Shown here: piece by piece, positions 60,095 to 64,000 of the stretch
How the letters are laid out: the number at the start of each line of letters is the position of its first letter
Numbering within the stretch: the first letter of the stretch is position 1
Assembly (NCBI GenBank): GCA_025057115.1
Contig: JANWWZ010000001.1
Coordinates: forward strand, 62,001-126,000
From: Bernardetiaceae bacterium
GTDB lineage: Bacteria; Bacteroidota; Bacteroidia; Cytophagales; Thermoflexibacteraceae
Length of the DNA stretch: 64,000 nucleotides
Direction of reading: 5' to 3'
Position numbers and translations under genes: made by a program
Notes under the pieces: model-generated
Databases searched by the model: none
The model's input: only the letters and a program-made list of their open reading frames with translations
Told to the model about the DNA's origin: nothing

Positions 60095-60907
60095 TCAACT
60101 GCTTATTTTTAATATGCGCAAAGCCCCTCGCGTTACCATGAAAAACACTATGAGCCCAATAATTAAATCGGGAATTTTAGAGTCAAGGAGCCATACTAGG
60201 AATCCAGCTAAAATAACTCCAGCATTTGCAATCATATCGCTAGAGGTAAAAATAAGGCTTGCTTGCATGTGGGCTTGAGGGTTTTGGTTCTTTTGCAACA
60301 GGTAAAAGGAAATGGCATTTCCTAACAAAGCGAAAAATGAAACCGTCATCATAGTACCAAAATGAGGTACGAGCTCCTGACCTACAAAGCGTCGCAGCGT
60401 TTCTGCAAATCCAAACATGGCAAGTGATAACTGAAAATATCCACTGATGCGCGCTACTTGCCTTTGATATTTTTCTTTGCTGCCTACAACAAAAAGTGCC
60501 ATGCCGTATACCAGGCTATCAGCTAGCATATCTAGCCCATCTGCCAGCAATCCCATCGAGTCGGCCAAAATTCCAAAAACTACCTCAGCAAAGAAAAAAA
60601 GTAAGTTAATTACTAAAACCACAATCAATAAATGCCGCTGCTGTGCTTGGTTAATCGATGAATTCAAGGGATTTGTTTCAGGGTTTGTTACTTGGCAGTG
60701 GCAGAAAGTAACTTTTAAGTTGAGGTTTTGTAGAGCCACTTCGATGTCTTGCCATTGACCGCTGTGCAATACAGTGAGTTGGTGACGCGCAAGGTCAAAA
60801 ATGAGTTGCTTCACTTGGGGTAATTGGGCAAGGTGCATCTTAATGAGCTGCTCTTCAGCAGGGCAATCCAACTGAGGTATTGTGAAAACGGTGCGATATA
60901 AGTTCAT
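60095..60907 (-). CDS. CDF-type cation transporter with N-terminal HMA-like domain
   Basis: 270 residues. The first 70 resemble a heavy-metal-associated domain (FTIPQLDCPAEEQLIKMHLA, with one Cys15 rather than CxxC). Six hydrophobic segments follow. Segment two has the metal site LLADGLDMLADSLVYG and segment five has FTSSDMIANAGVILAG, as in cation diffusion facilitators. It should export divalent metal ions across the inner membrane. It overlaps the oxidoreductase gene by 4 bases and lies beside the MbnP locus, strengthening a metal theme. Confidence 0.85.
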   Translation of the reverse strand: MNLYRTVFTIPQLDCPAEEQLIKMHLAQLPQVKQLIFDLARHQLTVLHSGQWQDIEVALQNLNLKVTFCHCQVTNPETNPLNSSINQAQQRHLLIVVLVINLLFFFAEVVFGILADSMGLLADGLDMLADSLVYGMALFVVGSKEKYQRQVARISGYFQLSLAMFGFAETLRRFVGQELVPHFGTMMTVSFFALLGNAISFYLLQKNQNPQAHMQASLIFTSSDMIANAGVILAGFLVWLLDSKIPDLIIGLIVFFMVTRGALRILKISS

Positions 60908-61569
60908 ATTTTAAAGTGGTCGGCAATTTCTTGGATTTCATCAGAAGGATAGCGCCACACTCCTGAAGCTGGTTGCAGTGCGATTTTAAACATAGCTTTG
61001 GCTACATCAACTGCTTGAATGGGGCGATACTTGCGCAAACTTCCTACTAGCAAAGGAGTGAATAAAGGAGCAAGTAATTTGGCAAAATCCTCTCCTAAGC
61101 GCTTCTCTTTTCTATCTCCCAGCAACAAAGAAGGTTGAAAAATGCTCAAGGAAGGAAATTGCAAGGCTTCCAAAGAACGTTCTAACTCTCCTTTAACTCG
61201 GCTGTAAAAAAAGATAGAGCTAGGATGGCTCCCCACAGCAGTAATTACTAAAAAGTGTGGCGTGCCTTTATCTCGCATTGCTTTGGCTAAAAACAGGGGA
61301 TAGTCGTAGTCCACATGGCGAAAAGCCACTTGCGAGCCTGCTTTTTTGATAGTAGTGCCTAAACAGCAGAAAGCGGCATCCACTTGCGGCAAGGTTTGAT
61401 AGTGTTGCTTGTTTTCAAAGTCAAACACAATTTCTTGCAAGCGGTCGTGGGAAACTCCCAACGGTCGCCTGACAAGTGAGATAACTTGTGAAACGGCAGA
61501 ACTTTGCAACAACTGACGCAGCAAATAACTGCCTACCAGCCCGCTTGCACCCGCGATTAGTGTTTTCAT
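60904..61569 (-). CDS. NAD(P)-binding Rossmann-fold oxidoreductase
   Basis: 221 residues. An atypical short-chain/extended dehydrogenase: MKTLIAGASGLVGSYLLRQL (GxxGxxG), FCCLGTTIKKAGSQ, FLVITAVGSHPSSIFFYSRVKGELE with a YxxxK-like pattern shifted, and a C-terminal PIQAVDVAKAMFK. It belongs to the HIM1/NmrA-like group. The substrate is unknown. A possible -7 box (plus CAAATTTA, 61575-61582) lies just upstream but without a properly spaced TTG. It is co-transcribed with the transporter. Confidence 0.82.
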   Translation of the reverse strand: MKTLIAGASGLVGSYLLRQLLQSSAVSQVISLVRRPLGVSHDRLQEIVFDFENKQHYQTLPQVDAAFCCLGTTIKKAGSQVAFRHVDYDYPLFLAKAMRDKGTPHFLVITAVGSHPSSIFFYSRVKGELERSLEALQFPSLSIFQPSLLLGDRKEKRLGEDFAKLLAPLFTPLLVGSLRKYRPIQAVDVAKAMFKIALQPASGVWRYPSDEIQEIADHFKI

Positions 61570-61761
61570 AAAGGCAAATTTACACCAGTGTTGATAACTA
61601 CCATCGGCATGGCGTCAATCGCAAAAGCATATGCCTGCCAGGTTTGATCACCTTGCTAAAATTTGATTCGAGTAACTTGGCTAAAATGGTAGCAAGCCAT
61701 TGAGGAAAGATGCAAACAGTTGCCACCTATCTAGGTTTAAATCAAAAACAAACTGGTCAAA

Positions 61762-63423
61762 ATGGCTACTTCTCAAACTCTCCCGCCTACGTACTACTTG
61801 GATTATTTTCTCTACCTAATTGACTTTGTTAAGCAGCGCTATGAAAATTTTTTAGATAAACCTTCGCAGAACTTCGAGAAAGTTTTTCGTGCCCTTTCTC
61901 GCAATGCCCAATTGATGTATGTGCGCATAGCCAACCGCACTCCCATCTTCTTTACAGTAGAATCCCTTCTTAAATACAAAGAAATCGATAGTCCAGAGGA
62001 TGCCATAGAGGAACTTTGCCACTATAAATTGCTTGACCGAGTCAAACCCTTGAGTATTTCTGATGAACTTACAAGAGTAGAGGCTCTTTCAAGTCTCACG
62101 AAAAAGCAGTTAGGTCAGCTGGCGGCTTGTTTACCTGGTGGATTTTGTCAGAAAGCGCGCAAGGTTGATTTAATAAAATTGCTAAACCAGTATCGAAATA
62201 ATTCTTTTTCTGATGTTGAATTGATTTGGCAGATATCTGAGCGGGAGGTGGCATTCTGGCAATTTTTATTTTTTGGTTCTCTGGCAAAGGACAACATGGC
62301 TCAGTTTGTCATTGATGCGTTGGGAAATGCTAAGTTCTATCGCTGGCAGGAAAAAGACTTTTCACCCGTAGCCAAATCAGCTCAAGAGGCACAGGATCAT
62401 TTTGCGGCTCACTGGCATTACTACATATTCAAGAAGCACCTCCGCTACGGCAGTGAGCCATGTAAAGTTTTTGCATGGTTCGAGCAGTTGCCCAAACCGC
62501 TATTTGCCTTTGCCATATTCGGCAAACTTTGCCTACGGCTTGGCAAGTGGTTGGAAAAAAATCAATTGCTGCAAGAAGCATTGACTGTTTATCGCCATAC
62601 CTTACAACCGCCTTCGCGCAAGCAACAAGTGCGCATTTTGAGCCGACAGGGAAACATTTCAGAGGCGTTGGCTACCTGCTGGCACATAGTAGAACATCCT
62701 AACTCTGTTGAAGAGGAAATTTTTGCTCGAGATTTTTTGCGCCGACACATGCAAAAGGACAATGATGTGCGTAACGTCCTTACTGACTATTTGCTAAAAG
62801 CGCCTACTGTTTCCTTGCCCCAGCAATACAAAACTTGTGTAGAGCAAGGAGTTATAGAGTACTATCGGGCTAGGGGTTTCCAAGCAGCACACACGGAAAA
62901 TTACATCTGGCGCGGCATTTTCGGACTTGTTTTTTGGCAAGTAATTTACCAGAATCCTCTTCAGGTACATCATCCCTTGCAGCGCTATCCTGCTGAGCTT
63001 TTTGACGAAAATTTTTACCTCTTGCGCGCTCAAGAGATTCAAGAACAACTAAATAGATTTGAGGATACTAAGGATTCTTGGCAATATGTGCAGGAAATTT
63101 ACTACCAATACAAGGGAATTGCCAATCCATTTGTCGGCTGGCATCCGAATTTTTTGCCGTTGGCAGAAGTTTACTTTGCCAGTTTACAATGGAAGCAAAT
63201 CAAGGCGGTGCTCTTGCAAATGGCTCGCTGTCCTAAGGAAAACAGTTGCGGTTTTCCCGACCTGACTGTATGGAATGAAAAAGAATTTTTCTTTGTAGAA
63301 ATCAAATCAACCACTGATCAACTCTCCGCACAGCAATATTTTTGGCTGGAGTTTTTTGCCCAACTTCAAGTGCCTTCGCAAATTCTGCGCGTCCATTGCA
63401 CGGAATCACTTCGCTTGCAGTAA
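61762..63423 (+). CDS. VRR-NUC nuclease, FAN1-like
   Basis: 553 residues. The VRR-NUC domain is at the C-terminus: NSCGFPDLTVWNEKEFFFVE then IKSTTDQLSAQQYFWLEFFA supplies the PD...(E)xK nuclease residues. The N-terminal part holds a SAP-like or helical DNA-binding region (LTKKQLGQLAACLPGG near 115-130), and the middle has TPR-like helices, as in bacterial FAN1. Members cut flap or crosslinked DNA. No SOS-type box is recognised upstream. It is a stand-alone gene. Confidence 0.88.
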   Translation: MATSQTLPPTYYLDYFLYLIDFVKQRYENFLDKPSQNFEKVFRALSRNAQLMYVRIANRTPIFFTVESLLKYKEIDSPEDAIEELCHYKLLDRVKPLSISDELTRVEALSSLTKKQLGQLAACLPGGFCQKARKVDLIKLLNQYRNNSFSDVELIWQISEREVAFWQFLFFGSLAKDNMAQFVIDALGNAKFYRWQEKDFSPVAKSAQEAQDHFAAHWHYYIFKKHLRYGSEPCKVFAWFEQLPKPLFAFAIFGKLCLRLGKWLEKNQLLQEALTVYRHTLQPPSRKQQVRILSRQGNISEALATCWHIVEHPNSVEEEIFARDFLRRHMQKDNDVRNVLTDYLLKAPTVSLPQQYKTCVEQGVIEYYRARGFQAAHTENYIWRGIFGLVFWQVIYQNPLQVHHPLQRYPAELFDENFYLLRAQEIQEQLNRFEDTKDSWQYVQEIYYQYKGIANPFVGWHPNFLPLAEVYFASLQWKQIKAVLLQMARCPKENSCGFPDLTVWNEKEFFFVEIKSTTDQLSAQQYFWLEFFAQLQVPSQILRVHCTESLRLQ

Positions 63424-63471
63424 ATTTGCAGTTTGCAGAAGAGGCTTTTAAAGCCTACTGTTCATTTTTTG

Positions 63472-63479
63472 TAACTTTG
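63472..63479 (+). promoter_or_regulatory. Possible -7 box immediately before trhO
   Basis: TAACTTTG ends 4 bases before the ATG at 63484, which would give a leaderless transcript. No TTG lies 19-21 bases upstream, so the support is partial. Confidence 0.3.
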
Positions 63480-63483
63480 TCTT

Positions 63484-64000
63484 ATGATGGAACAAGCCTA
63501 TAACATACTGCTCTATTACTGCTACACCCAAATAGAAGATCCCGAAACATTCCGAGACCAGCATCACGAGCTTTGTTTGTTACTTAATTTGCGCGGAAGA
63601 ATTATCATAGCTGCAGAAGGACTCAATGGAACCGTCTCGGGACTCAAAGCCGATACGGAGCGCTACATGGAAATAGTTAAATCTGACCCGCGCTTTGCCA
63701 ATATCGATTTTAAAGTAGAACCTTATCACAAACACGTATTTGCCAAACTACATGTGCGCGTAAAACCCGAAATTGTTCACTCTGATTTGCATCACATTAA
63801 CCCCACTGTTAGAACGGGCATTCACCTTTCACCTGCAGAATTTAAAAAAATCAAAGATGCTGAAGACGTAGTCATCCTTGATGTGCGCTCTAAGTACGAA
63901 CATGCTATCGGCAAATTTAAAAATGCCATTACGCTGGATATTGAAAACTTTCGCGAGTTCCCCACTAAAATCCATGAATTGGAAAAGTACAAGAGCAAAA
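63484..64000 (+). CDS. trhO: tRNA uridine(34) hydroxylase (rhodanese-type), 3' end outside window
   Basis: The first 172 codons are present. It matches the YceA/TrhO family, which makes 5-hydroxyuridine at tRNA position 34. Blocks: NILLYYCYTQIEDPETFRDQ, GRIIIAAEGLNGTVSG, VKSDPRFANIDFKVE, FAKLHVRVKPEIV and the start of the rhodanese domain DVVILDVRSKYEHAIGKF. The catalytic Cys lies beyond the right edge. The start is ATG 63484 or the adjacent ATG 63487. Confidence 0.93.
   Translation, partial: MMEQAYNILLYYCYTQIEDPETFRDQHHELCLLLNLRGRIIIAAEGLNGTVSGLKADTERYMEIVKSDPRFANIDFKVEPYHKHVFAKLHVRVKPEIVHSDLHHINPTVRTGIHLSPAEFKKIKDAEDVVILDVRSKYEHAIGKFKNAITLDIENFREFPTKIHELEKYKSK

Overview
The window looks like a chromosome segment of a Bacteroidota bacterium, most likely an aerobic, menaquinone-using member of the Cytophagales or a neighbouring order. 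The clues are a fused lpxC-fabZ gene inside an HD-lpxD-lpxC/fabZ-lpxA-ABC cluster, DUF4783 beside nadC, MbnP-type and CGGKC small proteins, lipoprotein signals, Bacteroidota-type promoters (TTG, 19-20 bases, TAnnTTTG), and little sign of Shine-Dalgarno sites. Genes are packed tightly, with many 4-base overlaps and overlapping convergent 3' ends. Species cannot be named from sequence alone.

Layout. 1-2750: end of an exported protein, then a CHASE2 sensor and a FecR-like protein. 2765-5392: tRNA-Thr followed by accessory DNA, namely an IS5-type transposase relic, an intact Dam-type methyltransferase and a frameshifted restriction endonuclease. 5443-10259: minus-strand run with Hpt, GT39 glycosyltransferase, serine dehydratase, DUF4783, nadC and a small membrane protein; a LytTR response regulator diverges from it. 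10987-15892: quinone-reductase-like enzyme, degenerate DUF885 protein, beta-lactamase-fold lipoprotein, patatin. 15951-17006: a 1-kb array of palindromic repeats bracketed by 62-bp direct repeats. 17095-24436: metF, comM, peptide-binding lipoprotein, xth, an AhpD-like protein, comF, and a PolB-like exonuclease with an altered active-site motif.

24873-38063: outer-membrane biogenesis block. HD protein, lpxD, lpxC-fabZ, lpxA and an ABC ATPase lie in one run; menD, a TamB-type protein, a J-domain protein and a PspA-like protein form another. 38187-46668: apaG, methyltransferase, GroES paralogue, glutamate formimidoyltransferase, Cache-HAMP-SpoIIE phosphatase, YraN nuclease, radical SAM protein, mltG. 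46905-55673: tRNA-Met, START-like protein, second orphan Hpt, di-haem peroxidase, MBL-rhodanese protein divergent from pdhA, msrB, miaE, truB-ribF. 55741-61569: IS256-like relic and a probable copper/metal locus (Cys-rich small protein, MbnP-type lipoprotein, MauG/MbnH-type peroxidase, outer-membrane protein), then a CDF-type transporter and an oxidoreductase. 61762-64000: VRR-NUC nuclease and the start of trhO.

Most of the window is housekeeping DNA. The best candidates for something undescribed are the palindrome array at 15951-17006, which is built like inverted-pair REP elements, and the MbnP/peroxidase/Cys-rich locus at 56087-59960. Smaller oddities are two enzymes that have lost catalytic residues and a disarmed restriction-modification pair.
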